Positions 34,393 through 47,102 are shown, numbered from the stretch's first letter. The stretch is 64,000 nt of DNA from Erodium maritimum (GCA_963921825.1 OY997596.1:18047001-18111000); one strand, 5' to 3'. The notes: a model not told the origin generated them from the sequence alone. Numbers and translations are program-made.

Positions 34393-34663
34393 GGGCATTC
34401 ATAGTTGTGGGCGGAGAGCTGGCGGGGAGCAATCGCCGACGAGGAGTTGGTTGGTCGCTGGCGTGGAAGGCTGGCTGGAAGCTCCACGCCTTTTCTCACC
34501 GCCGGCTGGGAACAAAAATATGAACAAAAAGTGGTTACCATAAACACTTTAACTACCTAGCATTGTAGGATACTGGCTGAAAGACCTGATACCAATAAAA
34601 ATAATTTTTTATTCTCTTCGTCAGTACACCCGTCAACAACCGATTGTATGACTGTGAGTGCCC
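34393..34663. mobile_element. Tourist-like MITE
   Basis: The termini GGGCATTCATAG and CTGTGAGTGCCC (inverse GGGCACTCACAG) pair with two mismatches over 12 bp. They are flanked by TTA on the left and TAA on the right, consistent with the TWA target of PIF/Harbinger MITEs. The length is 271 bp with a GC-rich left half (GCTGGCGGGGAGCAATCG). No ORF of its own. Confidence 0.6.
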
Positions 34664-35853
34664 TAAAATGAGAAATAAAGAAGAAAACGGGAGCATAAAC
34701 AGAATGAGAATCGCCCACTTTTTAAGGCAAGAAAAGGCAGCAACCAACCAATATGAATATGATACAAACGTAATAGCCCATACATATTGCCTAGAGACAC
34801 GTGTTTTGACTGACAGAACTTCTTCAGTCAGCAACAACACCACCGGATTCCACGTAACCTCCACCTTTAAGGTCCCATACTGCATACATGACATCATCAC
34901 CTGCACTTCCATTTTTATATATTACTCAGAGAAAATGGAACACACAACTCTCATCTTCAAAATTATAATAATTACTACGAACGGCTATAACATGAGATGT
35001 GTGTTCTCTGCTAATAACTTTTCTTTTATTATTAATTTTCAACCCTTGTAAATTGTATTGAAATGAAGTAATATTAAACTTATATTTTTTTCTTTGATAT
35101 ATGAGGATTTAGGACCGAGATCGATATTATTTCTCGGAGGTTAAACAACATAAAAACTATTTCTCGGAGGTTAGACAATTTTTGTGTTTATTTTTACATT
35201 GATTTCGTATGGTGGAAATATTTTGTGTACTGATCTTGTCTAAACGTGTTTTGTACGTATAGCCCTGGACAGTGCACGACTATTTGGTAGCTTCTTGATT
35301 TTTTGTGATTGTTATGCAATGCTGTAATGATATTCATTTTAACTTTTAATCACGGATAAAAATTTAACATGGACAAAAAAACAATGTATGTAACTATAAT
35401 TTTTTTACTAAGACGAAGAACAAATGATGGGCATCCAAAAGTACCGGCTATTGCTATGAATTATGGTCACATACATTTATCATCCGCCATTATTAATTAT
35501 GGTGATGAACATTTGAGGGACAAACAGTCCCAATGGAGGGACAAACAGCTTGTTCTAGAACTTGGTGTTGCAAGGCTCATGTTCAAGCTTGGGCGGCTAG
35601 GCGTGAGGATGGATCAAATCAACCTCAAACTAGCCGATTAAGTCTCTACCAGTCATCCCACTTTGCCCAACCAAGGGGAGAATTGCAGACTATTTCTTGT
35701 CTATGGTATGGCCACTTGGACCATGATTGAGAGGCAAATAGCATTGGTCTTGAAACAAAGGAAATGTTGGCCAGCATAATAGGCATCAACAACCTAGGTG
35801 ATCGAAAACTTCGATATACGAAGGATCATCCTGAAAAGGACCATATCAATAAA
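34664..35853. other. Spacer with unassigned short frames
   Basis: The plus frame 35369-35641 (90 codons) has a duplicated GAGGGACAAACAG motif at 35514-35547 and no known domain. The rest is AT-rich. I see no gene that I would defend. Confidence 0.3.
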
Positions 35854-35863
35854 AACAATAAGA

Positions 35864-37156
35864 GGAGAATCAGAACACAAACAGTGGAAGATTCTCTCTA
35901 GAAACTAATCATCGCTTCTTCCAAAAATTCCGTCGTAGCCGTGCCTTCTACACTACCGGTGACTTCCATCCTTGGAGGTCACTGGCGGTCCCCTCTTCTC
36001 CCTGTCATCTTCTTCGTCCTTCATTACCTACCCTGGCTTCGTTTTCCCTCATCCCTCTCTCTGGTTTAACCGATCTCAGATCTAAGGCTTAACCCTTCCT
36101 CCCAATTTCGAGAAGCCCCAGATCTACCGTGGGAGTTCCTTTCCACGCGGATAGGAGCGGATATGGGGTTTCCCTCTCCCTTTTCCCCTCTTCCTCACCG
36201 CTCTGGCCCCCCAGGTTACCCGCCGACAGAGCCGAGTCTCCTCAGATCCGAAGTGGGACGAGCTTCTCTGGCATCCTCGGTGAAGATCCTCGCGGATTTG
36301 TCTTGCCCGCCCCTTTGTTCGTGTGCTCTGAAGCCCCTTGCCGCGAGATCGCCCTTGGACCTGGATTCTCACAGATCCGGTCCCTATCCTCCGTGCTCCA
36401 TCCTCCGCCTGCAGTTCCTGCTCCTTTGTTCGCGCGGTTCATGTGTGGAAGTGGAGACCAGATCTACAACCTCCAACCCAAGTCTACATGTGGTAGAAAT
36501 GCCGGCTCTTTTCCATCTGGCAATACACGGTGATGGTCGGTTTGTTTGGAGAGGAGCGTGCGACTCAGGGCTACGACTCTGGGCTTCGGGATGGCAGATC
36601 TGAAGGTAACCTCTTCTCCCTTCCTTGTTGGGTTTCTTCCTCCCGGTCCTTTCTAGGGTTTTTCCAGATTTGGGCCAGTTTCAGCCGATGCGGTGTTGGC
36701 CGCCGACAATATTGAGATGAGAGTTTTACCCCGGTGAGGTTAGGGTTTAGGGGCTGCAGTGGGTTAGGTTTAGAGAGTCGGAAGTCTCTCTTTGTGCGTT
36801 AATATTAGGAAAATCTGGGTATTTAGACCATTTTTTTTCAAAATTGGGCTTCATGGTTGTAAGATTAGGGTTTTTAGACCTTTTTTTTGGGTTTTATCTT
36901 CTGGCTGCTCATAGCCTTGGTGGTTTCCTTGTGTGGTAGTATCCTTGTGGTTGTAATATGGTTTTTCTGTTGCTGGTTCTTGAGGTTCCGGGTTAAGGAA
37001 CGCTCTATGTTGTATTCACCCCACCCCGATTCTAACCGCCCATGTTGGGCTTCTTTAGTTCTTGGTTCGATCTCTATAGCTAGAGTTATGTAATTGGTCC
37101 GCCTAATTTAGTCTTTGAATTGGTGAGTTGTAATATATTGTTTTGCCGATAAAAAG
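35864..37156 (+). mobile_element. Probable LINE-like retroposon, copy 7
   Basis: The 1.29-kb block runs from a pyrimidine-rich leader (CTTCTACACTACCGGTGACT at about 35945) to a tail ending TTGTTTTGCCGATAAAAAG, between matching AACAATAAGA strings (35854-35863 and 37157-37166). Frames are GC-rich and Pro/Ser-rich in the 5' half (36129-36603) and hydrophobic near the tail (36887-37093). The size and layout match the other copies, but the duplication is only 10 bp in A-rich DNA, so confidence is lower. Confidence 0.5.
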
Positions 37157-37169
37157 AACAATAAGAAAA

Positions 37170-38399
37170 GTAAAACGATACTTGGATAGCAACCAAAACA
37201 TAAGAAATGCAACTCCAAAAATAGATCAACCAAATAACAGCAAGGGATCGATTAACCAAGTATAGAAACAAAGCTCCTTGCTACGACATATCTGTCGACA
37301 TCCTTTCAACTCATCCACCATCACAAAACGAATCCAGGCTTGCATGCTACTTATCGAAGAGAAGAACAAAAACTCCGAGCTTCAACGAGAACAAGGAAGC
37401 AAAGGAATGGAAGATAAATTCTCCTACTCCTCTTCACCACATATGTCATCATAATAATCTTACTCGCATTCACTGAAGTCTACCCTCTCTAGAACTTTAA
37501 GATTAATAATGTTGAATTGAGTGAGTACCAACTTTCTAGATTCCAAAGTTTTGATTCCTATTTTTTTGACGTAATCTCAGGATTTCCGATTAGCCTCCCT
37601 ATCTTTATTTCTCGAAGAACTAAAAGGCTTTGCCTGATATATTACCATCGTTGGATCCTGACCAAAACGTTTACCTCTTCTCTTAAAAAGGTAAGTGGTT
37701 GTAGAGTTTATTGGCACTTCATGCAACGAGCTCGATTTGGGAAAATTGGGGCTTGTAACGGCTCTTCTGTATCCAAAGACTTTCCATGATTTCTTAACCG
37801 AGAGGAGAGTGAGGGACAAAACGGAATGATAGAACGTTCTGCCTCGCTTTAATTCAGATTTAAATCCTACTTTTCCTCCCTAATATTATCTTCACTTCTA
37901 TCTGAAAAGTTAACATGCTCTTTTCCGAGATTTGCGGCGGTCGGATGTTGAGTGTCGGATTCGTGTACTAATGACGACTGAACAGCACAGAGAGCAACAA
38001 CAAAATTAGAGGTATCCAACAAAAAGTCAAATATAGAATTTGGAAATTTGGAAATTCTATGTATGAGAATATAAGCTTTCTCAAAAGACGCTGTTGAATC
38101 TTCACTGCATACAACATGTAGCCTCATTCTAAGGAATAGACCGATAGTTTTGAACGATTCAATACAACGATCTTGAAAAGGAACACCCTCCACCTCTATC
38201 GATTGGAAAAATCCACCCAAAGTAAGTTACTAACAATCTCGAACCAGGGCGATAAAACCTTCATCCTGAGGCTTCTATCCAAATTCTATCACATCTCCAC
38301 CTCTGTCACATCTCCAAATTCTTACTTCTTTTGAGCGACCTTCACTATCGGAAGTCTTTGTCTAGTCTCCCTTTGTCGAGTTTTCCAAGTTCTTCTTCC
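37170..38399. other. AT-rich spacer, no gene supported
   Basis: Short frames at 37517-37789 (+) and 37867-38220 (-) lack known domains. Nothing shows splice or promoter structure that I would defend. Confidence 0.3.
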
Positions 38400-38740
38400 C
38401 TAACCAAACAAGAGTTTCCGAAATCTATGTGTTCTGACCATGATGACGAGGCTCATTTGGCAAGACCCAAATTTTTTGCGGAGGCTTGAGAGAAAAGGGA
38501 ACTTAGACGGTAGCAAACCATGACGAGGAGACTTAAACGGACTGCGAGCCTCTACTGGTGACAAATAATCGGTGGTCATCGGTGTGATGTGTGAGAAAGG
38601 CGGTGCGAGAAGGAATGGATTCGAAAACAAAAGGAGAATAGGGATAGAAAAAGGATTAATTGGTTTAGTAGGATGGGGTAAAAGAACACTGGTTCGAAGA
38701 AGAAAATGAGCCTCGCTGCCATCGTCGTTGACAACTCTAC

Positions 38741-38880
38741 AAGCCCCGCTGATCTTGTCCCATCGCCTCCTGCAGTCGTGAAATTCTAGGCACTTGTGGA
38801 GCTCGTTGCCATCGTCGTTGACAACTCTACAAGCCCCGCTGATTTTGTCCCATCGCCTCCTGCAGTCATGAAATTCTCGG
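38741..38880. repeat. About 69-bp tandem duplication
   Basis: GCTGCCATCGTCGTTGACAA / GTTGCCATCGTCGTTGACAA begin the two units, which run on through CATCGCCTCCTGCAGTC and end near GGCACTTGTG. Three or four substitutions separate them. It lies in the 5' part of the LINE ORF1 relic. Confidence 0.8.
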
Positions 38881-39902
38881 CACTTGTGCCTCACCTCGTC
38901 CATTCTCTGATGTGGTGCCTCCATTAAAACCAAGGCACTGAAGGAGATCGAAGCAAATCTCACCCGGACAAGCTTTTCTGACTTCTCTTCCCCCATCGTC
39001 AGACATCCTCCCGCCACCACCATCCACGACTATCGTTCATTTCTCTCTGGGGTTTTCTGATCCAATATCAAGGCCACGACGAGGCAATCCACTCAAGACT
39101 ACGACGATTGATTCACCCGCAAGAAACCTTACGACCAAGGTTCCACCGCCATCCTCTATCCCCGTTGAGGGTTCGAGGGTTGTGTCTCCACTTATGGTTG
39201 TGCCCGGCGTGATTCTATCTCTACCAGTTTCCCCCGAGATCGACTCGCCACCCCCACTGTTCCGGGACCCTCTCCGTAGGAAAGTACCCATAGTTGAGCG
39301 TGGAAGGAAGGAATTGGAGGCGCTCTATAATGGGGTTGTAATCCCTAATGCGGTGTGAATACCGATCATCCCGACCTTGCTCACTCCTCCACCGGGCATG
39401 GCTCATCGTCGACGGGTGTTCAAACTAAAGGAAATCGGGCTGCTTCAGGGGCAATGATCGTGTCGGATTCCCCGAGTCTAACATAGCTAGTACGAGACGA
39501 CTTCTCCTCATGCTTGCTGGAGGAGGAGGAGGAACTAGAGGTCGTGATTCGGTACTCTCCGGTGAGCCCGTCCGTTATGGCCCGTCAATAATTTTCATGA
39601 TGGGAAAGCTTTGAACCTCGAAGCCTCCCCGAAAGGATCTCTTACTCCGAATCATCACAAAATCTTGGGGGAAATCAGCGAAGGGCTTGGTGATTAAGGG
39701 TATTGGTCCCGGAGTAATTGGATTCTACTTTGAGTCAGAGGAGGACCGTGCATGGGTTCGGGGCCACAAACCTTGGTGCTTCAATGAGCGTCCGCTTTTG
39801 CTAAGACTTGGACCTGATGGCTAAGGAGCCCCCCGCCATGGACCGACTTCAAGTATGGGTTCACACTCATGGACTCCCCCCATTGGTATGAACCCGAGCA
39901 AC

Positions 39903-39917
39903 GGGGGGGGGGGGGGG
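39903..39917. repeat. Poly-G tract (about 15 G)
   Basis: The homopolymer lies inside the DUF4283/CCHC relic, between the DUF4283 segment and the zinc knuckle. Confidence 0.8.
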
Positions 39918-41159
39918 ATTGGATCAGCTCTTGGGCTTTGTGTCGCTGTCCCGTGTGACCAATGAGGACTCTGTTGGGGAGGGACAATTAAAGTGATATT
40001 TGGACACTTCGAGGAGTGTCCCCTACGTCGTTACTTGCTACTACGCTTTAGGGACTTTCTCGAATCAGTTCGTGTCTCACTCACCCACATAAAGCTCCCT
40101 TCATTTTGTTTTAATTGTGGGTTGATCGGACATGTAGTCCATGAATGTGACAGGGAGTTGGTTGGTACCCCACAGTTCGATTCGTCGATGCTGGAGTTCC
40201 AGAAGGACCAGAGCGCCAAGTCATATGCGACTGATTGGGGCCATCAGTGGTCCCGGTGTATACCACTCAGGCCAGAGCCCGTATCCTTGAGTACGACACC
40301 TAAGGGCACTTTATCTCGGGAAAAGGGGGCCAGTTGTATCCCTGAGTACTGTACCTAACGGTACAAGCCCTTGGGGCCCCATCCAGACTGGAAAGTAGAT
40401 CCTGGATGGATTAATCTAGTGGTTGGCCAACTCCCTAGTAGTCAGGAAACCGAAGCCTCGGGTCTGTTTGGGCACAAAGATATAATTGGAGCTGGAACTG
40501 GAGCAATAGATGGGGGAGTGAACAAGGGATCTGTTGGAGAACCCCGAGATGACCAGGAAAGGGCGGATTAGAAACCCCTTCAGAAGGAATGAAAGGAATT
40601 CAGTGCTCTAGGGACTGGCCTTAAGAGGGGTCCCTGGTAAGAGCTATGCCTCCTTTTGAAACTGATGAAAGCAGGTTTGGTCTCATTTTACAGAGTATGC
40701 AGCGTTTAGGCAACACCTTGAGTAGTCGTAGTCAATTTCGTTATAGTTTAGTTTTAGCTTGCCTATATGACTTTTCTAACACCGTTCGTAACGGTTCATC
40801 TGTCTCGGAGTTATTTGTAAAAAGACCTTATGAGGATCTATATAGTGTAATGACTCTCTTTATTATTTGAATGAAAAATATATGCATCTTTTAGTTAAAA
40901 AAAAATCTGGATCATTGGACGGTAAGAAATTGTCTTATAGTTTACAACAAATTATATCCCTATATAAACTCCCGTTACGACGGATCATTGTCGTACACCA
41001 ACCTTAAAATGTAAATATAAACTCACAAGACTCATTAGTTCAAGTATAGTAGATGCTCAAGATTTAAAAATAATAATAGCATAATTGTATATATACTTAA
41101 TTTTAATTTCATTTTTATTATTCGAACTCCTGTTGAAGTATAGGATGTTGGATGCACTT

Positions 41160-44100
41160 TTTTTTGAAATGGGAAAGAGGTATTGTATTATTGTAACACA
41201 TCAATCTTACAGGTTAGGACATAACTGTCCCAGATTCCAGAATTTTGTCTCAACTGGCCGTAGCCCGTCAGGCGCTCATAGATCCATAAAGATAGTCTGG
41301 TTTCTCTCGCAGATCCGAACTCAAGAGTTCCTCGATCCAACGTTTCAAAAAAAATAATAGACCAGAATCCTAAGCCTATCTAGCCAAACTTTTATTCGAC
41401 CTAAAACAGGGAAACAAACTAGAAAATGAGCCTTTAGTGCGGATTTCCTGAGACCTCCCGGCTGCAGTAGTCTCAGGTCTGTGGGTATAGGCCCCAAGCG
41501 GTCCACCTCACCCCCGCCTAGGGAGATCATTCACCCCTCAAGGGGCTATAGCCTCCCCGGTCGTAGTTCCTGATCCTGAGCCAGTCTGATTGTCGCAGGG
41601 ACTCCAGTGTATCCAGCTCTCCAGCAGTTGCTTCTGCCTCCGTCCTTGTCTTGGTCTTCCGGGGACGGGGACCAATGACAGGGTTGTACTGCAGTATACC
41701 TCGACGAACCAACGGTATCTCCCTCTGAGTATAACGATTCACCGGGGGCCTAGGCCGACAGGAGGGCCCCGGTGCAGGAGAGACCTCCCTCGGGGCGATC
41801 ACCGTCACCGTCCTAGTTCTCGGGAGCTTTGGATCATTGTCACGCCCCAAATCCGGTTTTGACCGGACTCGAGACGTGAACTAAGAAACAATAATAATAA
41901 AAGTGATTTTTAAAAGAAATAAATTCCAAAATGATACTTCAACCAATAAATCTGACGATACGAGTCAACAACTCGGAAAACACGTAACAAAGATGTTTGG
42001 TAACAATAGGAGAGTACGTCTCTAGACCATCCTAGACTAAGACTCTCGCTAGCTCCCAAGCTCCGAGAATCCCGCTAGATCAAATCCCGCTCAAGACTTG
42101 TAGAACAGTAAAGTAGAGGGGTGAGCTTTCGCTCAGTAGGAAAAAGTAGTTAAGGTGATGAGTTATCCGCTCACCAACACGAATAACCGTCCAATTAGGG
42201 TATACTAGCAAGGCACAACAACTAAATACATCCACGGAATTTACATAATCACAAACCACACTCACATGAATATAACCACACTTGATCACCTCACATACCA
42301 ATCATCAAGCAACAACACACAATAAAACAACCATAAGTCCCATACAGTAGTCCCCTACGTCGCCGACTTCCACAGCCCGGCTCAACCATATCATACCGGA
42401 CCACACAACATCGGCCTAGATATCTTCCCAGACCACACAGCATCAGGGTACAACTTGCAATACATCATACCGGACCACACAGCATTGGCCAAGATGTCTT
42501 CCCGGACCACACAGCATCGGGGTACGAATCACACCATCCTCGGCCTAGAAACCCTACACCGGACTACCTCCTCAATGTAGGTATCGTACCAGAACCCTTA
42601 GCCCCAGGGGACCGCGTACGTGGGAAATCACCCTCGGCCTAGATACCCTACATCGGAATACCCCCTTGATGTAGGTATCGTACCGGAATACCTCGTCTCG
42701 GAACATACCCACGAAAGTCTCAACATACCACAATATCATAGCTTAACCAACAACATACCAAACCAAACAATGTCACTGAAACGCAGCACACCGGTCTATC
42801 AATCACTCGATCATATCACAAAGCATTAGTTCACGTCATACCAAACATATCACGCTTGACATAACATACCAACATATCATACCGAGTATGCCATATCATG
42901 ATCCTCGATCTAACAATGGATAAACCACGTATCAAGCATCACAAGTCATCAACCATAACAACACAATCAACACGCAATCCTAAGGGCACGACATGGCCCA
43001 CATGCAATTCACAGCACGACAATTCCCAAACCTACGGGCACGACATGGCTCGCAAGCTATCCCTCATTTCACTCGTTCCTTACGTCCTACATGCAATTCT
43101 ACAATTATATCGAATATTCCTAACCTATATGCGTACTAGTAACTTTCCGCAATTAAACCGGTATTCGCTACTTTCCCCTATCTCGATCGTTATCCAAACG
43201 CTTAGTCAACTCGAGTCGCCTAGTAGCCTCCTCTGCCGAGCTCGGAATCAAAGTCTAAGATCACAAGCAATACTAGAATTAATGTTAATTCAAAAGCGAT
43301 TTAACGAGAAATCAACCGAATTACTCCCGAAAAACAAAACATGGACCGAAGGAAAAATGGGCCGGAACAGGCCCATTCCGGGCGGCCCACAGGCTTGGTA
43401 CCCGGCCTGATCCGTGCGGCACACCGGGCCGGTAGCTGGAACGGTCCGTGCGGCACACCGGTCTGGTACCTGGCACGGTTCGTGCGGCAGACCGGCCCGG
43501 TACCTGGCACGGTCCTTGCGGCACACTGGCCCGGCCCGTGCCCCTCAGAGGTCCGGCCAGGGGCCCGGACCGTGCCCCTCAGAGGGCCGGCCAGGGGCCC
43601 GGACCGTGCCCCTTAGAGGGCCGGTCTGAGACCCTTTCCGTGCCATTCTGGGCAGACCTCTTTTTCTTCTTCCCTCAACTTCGTTCCCACGAATTTATAC
43701 CTCAAAAACTCCATTTTTAACCTCAACAACCTCCAAAATCAGTCCCAAACCTCCATAAATTCAATACCCACATTGGGTTTCATCAAAAATAACAAAACCC
43801 AACTGATTTCTCATCATCCAACTCCACTTATATCCACAAATCAAACATCTAAACAACAATAACCTTAAATCCAATCTACTTCAAGCTTTTCTCTACCAAA
43901 CCCACAACTCAACTTCATTGAAATGAGATTCAAGAGAGTGCTTACCTAAGGAAATGGAGAAAGGAAGAAGAATTAGAGGTTTTTGAGAAGCTTTGAGGTG
44001 AAAATCAAGCCAAAGTCTCCATTTTTCTCCTTACTTCTTCTTCAAGCTTCAATGGACTCCTCTCTCTCTTCCTCACCATGTTAAATTCGGCCAACTAGTG

Positions 44101-45216
44101 AATAATGAGCTGAAATTCTCTAAAATGACGCCTTTAACCTAAAGGTGTAGTACCCAAAAAAAACCCTTTCCCTTTCACCTCTCATGTCCAAGTTTTAAGG
44201 GTAAAAGTGTCATTTCTTCCCCATTTCTTCTCACCCAAGACACCATGGACATGTGTCTATGTGGGGTCCACCTCCACCCAAAAATATCTCCATCTCAATT
44301 AATTTAATTCAGTTTAGTCACTAATTAGGCTTAATTTGACCCAGGTTTGACTTTTTCACAAAATTACACAATTGAAAGGAAACAACCCAACTAAGTTAAC
44401 CGTAATGACGACTAAGCTTTTTGGGTCCCGGAAAGGTCCTGAATGACTCCCGGAGTCATCGGTTGACTTTTCCGACAGAAAGTCAACTTTCGCCAGATTT
44501 CACCGGTTCGACCGGGATCGACAGGGGACGGTTCTTACAATCATGTCGCCTGGCTGACGGAAGAAAAGGCTCAGAAACCCTAGGGGGGCCCATCGAGCCC
44601 TTAGGTTTGTTTGTGCCCTAGAGTTTTATGCTGCCTGAAGGACGACGGCAGTAGGACATATTCTGGTAGAGGCGCCACCATGCATGGAACGGGAATAAAT
44701 CGCTCCGGTGGATGAGCAGGCAGCAGCATCGGTGGGTGCTTACTCCGGTAGATCTCGGCTTGGCACCGTGCGAGTTCCGGGCCTCGACCCCCTATCCGTA
44801 CACCCGGTGCTAGACAGAAGTCCATCGATCGATCAACTTCGGGCCGGTGCAGCAAATACGGCCACGGGGGCCTGTGTGCCCGCCCTTGCATGGCGTAGCC
44901 CCGTCGGTGCATGGCCACATGCCGCATAGCCAAACCGGGGGGAAGAGATGAGACCCGGTGAGGATCCACCGGCGACGGCGGGGCCCTACTTAGGTGAGGG
45001 TTGTATCTAACAGCATGACGTCGGTGCGGTGGGTGGGACATCGTTGTCGGGTGAGAGAGGTGAGGAACGTGATCGGCGTGGAGACAGGGGGCAATCGGTC
45101 GGTGGTGCTGAGAGCTCTGATCGGAGACGGCAGGCGGCGTGGAGGCTGTAAACGGTTGTGTAAACCCTAGATAGGGTAAGAAGAGAACCTTTAAAAGAGG
45201 TAGCCGAGAGAGTTTC
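41160..45216 (-). mobile_element. Non-autonomous LINE-like retroposon, copy 4, split by a solo LTR
   Basis: It is bounded by a perfect 13-bp duplication GTTGGATGCACTT (41147-41159 and 45217-45229), with a T-run (A-tail on the minus strand) at the left. Removing the nested LTR and its duplication leaves about 1,350 bp, the same size as copy 3. The minus strand begins with a plant-like leader (CTATCTAGGGTTTAC), then a His/Pro-rich frame (44601-45236, with SHPPHRRHAVRYNPHLSRAP). Beyond the LTR it continues at 41527-41850 and 41345-41530. No reverse transcriptase or zinc knuckle is visible. Confidence 0.82.
41838..44539 (-). mobile_element. Solo LTR A, Ty3/Gypsy (chromovirus-like) fossil
   Basis: The 2,702-bp LTR lies between 5-bp duplications ATCAT (41833-41837 and 44540-44544). 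On its own (minus) strand it starts TGTAAGAACCGTCCC and ends CCGGATTTGGGGCGTGACA; that 3' end is characteristic of Tekay/Del-like plant chromoviruses. Inside are short tandem repeats (GGACCACACAGCATCGG-type, 42380-42540) and a block shared with LTRs B and C (GTGAGCTTTCGCTCAGTAGG). No internal gag-pol region or second LTR accompanies it, so it is the product of LTR-LTR recombination. The exact duplication suggests moderate to young age. Confidence 0.88.
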
Positions 45217-45229
45217 GTTGGATGCACTT

Positions 45230-46299
45230 GATCCAATGGTCCATATCAATTTACTATTTACATCTAAAAATGCCCGTACGTACATAGTAACTATATGCTA
45301 CAAATCTTTTAAGACAATGACAAACTATAATTCCTAAGAGAAACTTCAATGGTCGATTAATTGTCGTGACATGCTTGTCGTGACAACCATTTTAAAGAGG
45401 GAAAAAAAATACTAAAATAATAATATTTGAGGAGAGAGAATATTTGTAGTGATAGGATTCACTCACGGTTCTATCGTCAACTAAAATTTTTTTAGCTATT
45501 TTTTCTTGCTACTACACCAAAACAACAACTTATTATCCTGTCCATTAGAGGTATAGTGGTTTGGAAGAGAGAGAAAGACAAAATATGTCCAAACCACTGT
45601 TTTAATTTTAGGATTGATTGTAGCTCTCTACCTTAAAATATTCTCATTTTTAAATCATTATCATTGTGTATTTTTTTTATCTCGCTATCCTACCTATACA
45701 AATTTTTCTAGTTACTCTTTTCCGTACAATTTTGAAAAAAATATACCTCAACATGGAAAAAAATAATCTAAAACATTTTGTTTGACAAATCTCTACCCTA
45801 GCCTTTATTTATTTTCTCACTATTTTAGTGATACATTATTTTTAAATTACTCTTTTCCGTCTATTTTTAGATGAAAAATCGTCATGTGTCTAACACATGA
45901 CTATTTTTCCGAGAAATGGCAAAATATGATTATAATTAGAAAATGAAAAACAAAACTCTCCTCTTACTCCCTCTCTCGCAATTCATCTCTATTTTCACAA
46001 AAACCCTCTGGCATGACCTAAAGTCCAGAACCCTCTATTCTGTTCAATTTTGGCAGAAGTATATCCTCAAGTTGATCTATTGAATAAATTTCACCTAAAT
46101 GCTTCTAAAATTTTAAGTTTAGGAGACACGAGGATTAGTATATATTAATAAAAAAAATATTTAAATGGCATATTTTGAAGTTTTGAAAATTAATAAAGAG
46201 TATTATTGACATTCTATCGTTCTTTAGTGGAGTAATTTAAAAAACATAATATTTTATCGTAGAGAGCTGAGCTTGTACAAAACAAGTACATTAAAAATT
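45230..46299. other. AT-rich spacer
   Basis: This is low-GC DNA with many short T and A runs and no ORF or repeat I can name. It forms the 3' flank of the MIR164 transcription unit on the minus strand. Confidence 0.4.
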
Positions 46300-46931
46300 A
46301 GTTGCTAATCCGACGGTCAAATGGTGGACGTACATTTAGCCACATTCTTGTGGGGGATTATCCAACATGAAACTAGAGTCACGAAACCAAAGCCATGAAC
46401 AAAAACAATAATTATTACTGTTGCCACAAATTGGTACAGTGGCACACCATTCCATCTCTAGCTTGGTAATGGTAGCTCCCCATGTAAGTAGATGATTAAA
46501 TGTCCCAAGAGATTGATGTGGATCTGGTGTTCCACTTAACCTGCAGAAAAGGGAACAAGACTTAATCTCCCCAAAACAACTAGTTTGTGTATAGGCCAAC
46601 ACATGAGCAAGCGTCAGAACAAACAAATTGATGTAGTTTTATTAGAATTAATTAATATATCAGTAAGATTTATCAACCATTTGAATTATATTTGTAGACA
46701 TGCATGCATGAAGTCTACTACATTGATATTTTTTTAACATAAAGTTAATAAATCTTACCGACTGAAACAAACACACGTAGTAACATAAGCATTGCATCTA
46801 CGGGTCGATTTCGGGAATCCGAAAAACAACTAACAAGATGAATAGCTCTCGAACATAGACGACGCAGCGCCTACATTAACATTATAGAATACTTACATAA
46901 AATGGTCTTCATATTGAAAATGGTAAACAAA

Positions 46932-47036
46932 GGGTGAGGAACCCATGTTGGAGAAGGGGAGCGCGTGCAATGTCTACATTGCATGAACATGAAATTGCAC
47001 GTGCCCTGCTTCTCCAGCACGAGCTACACACCCGCC
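46932..47036 (-). ncRNA. MIR164: MIR164 precursor hairpin
   Basis: On the minus strand the 21-mer at 46996-47016 (starts TGGAGAAGCAGG, ends GCACGTGCA) is identical to conserved plant miR164. It sits on the 5' arm. The star lies at 46947-46967 (starts CACGCGCTCCCC, ends TTCTCCAAC), leaving 2-nt 3' overhangs and pairing over 19 bp with mismatches at miRNA positions 9, 10 and 15. The loop is 28 nt (46968-46995) and can pair internally (CAATGT/ACATTG). The lower stem closes with GGGTG/CACCC. miR164 guides cleavage of NAC transcription factor mRNAs (CUC1/CUC2, NAC1, ORE1 type) in organ boundaries, roots and senescence. A TATA box lies about 55 bp upstream. It stands alone; no protein gene overlaps. 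Confidence 0.95.
46996..47016 (-). ncRNA. miR164: Mature miR164 (21 nt, 5' arm)
   Basis: This is the canonical miR164a/b-type sequence with 5' U, length 21 and no mismatch to the conserved form as I remember it. The U start suits AGO1 loading. Confidence 0.95.
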
Positions 47037-47088
47037 CATAACTACAACAACAATGCATGAAGATTGAATATCGTCATCAACATCAACT

Positions 47089-47102
47089 TGTATTTATAGG
47101 CA
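47089..47102 (-). promoter_or_regulatory. TATA box of the MIR164 gene
   Basis: The minus strand reads GCCTATAAATACAAG, a strong plant TATA context. A start site 25-35 bp downstream (about 47060-47070) would put the hairpin 25-35 nt from the transcript's 5' end. Regulatory motifs further upstream (47103-47350) were not resolved. Confidence 0.65.

Larger units (their letters stand above)
38400..40905 (+). mobile_element. LINE-type ORF1 (DUF4283 + CCHC zinc knuckle) relic with A-tail
   Basis: The plus strand reads ...VIGFYFESEEDRAWVRGHKP and WCFNERPLLLRLGPDG near 39710-39825, a DUF4283-type segment. It is followed near 40100-40155 by FCFNCGLIGHVVHECD, a C-x2-C-x4-H-x4-C knuckle. This pair defines plant LINE ORF1 (gag-like RNA-binding) proteins. 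An upstream Ser/Pro-rich part and a downstream tail to A9 at about 40897-40905 complete the layout. The frame carries several interruptions, and no ORF2 follows. The 5' edge is uncertain and no duplication was found. Confidence 0.65.

Noticed and set aside
46336-46626. Cys-rich minus-strand frame (96 codons) as a gene
   Set aside because: No domain or splice support; it lies downstream of MIR164 on the same strand and may just be primary transcript or spacer.
46906-47060. miPEP-like frame through the MIR164 hairpin
   Set aside because: A minus frame starting MHCCCSYGRVC runs through the hairpin, but it covers the conserved miRNA itself, which keeps it open by chance. An upstream 13-codon ATG frame (47042-47083) would start before the expected transcription start.
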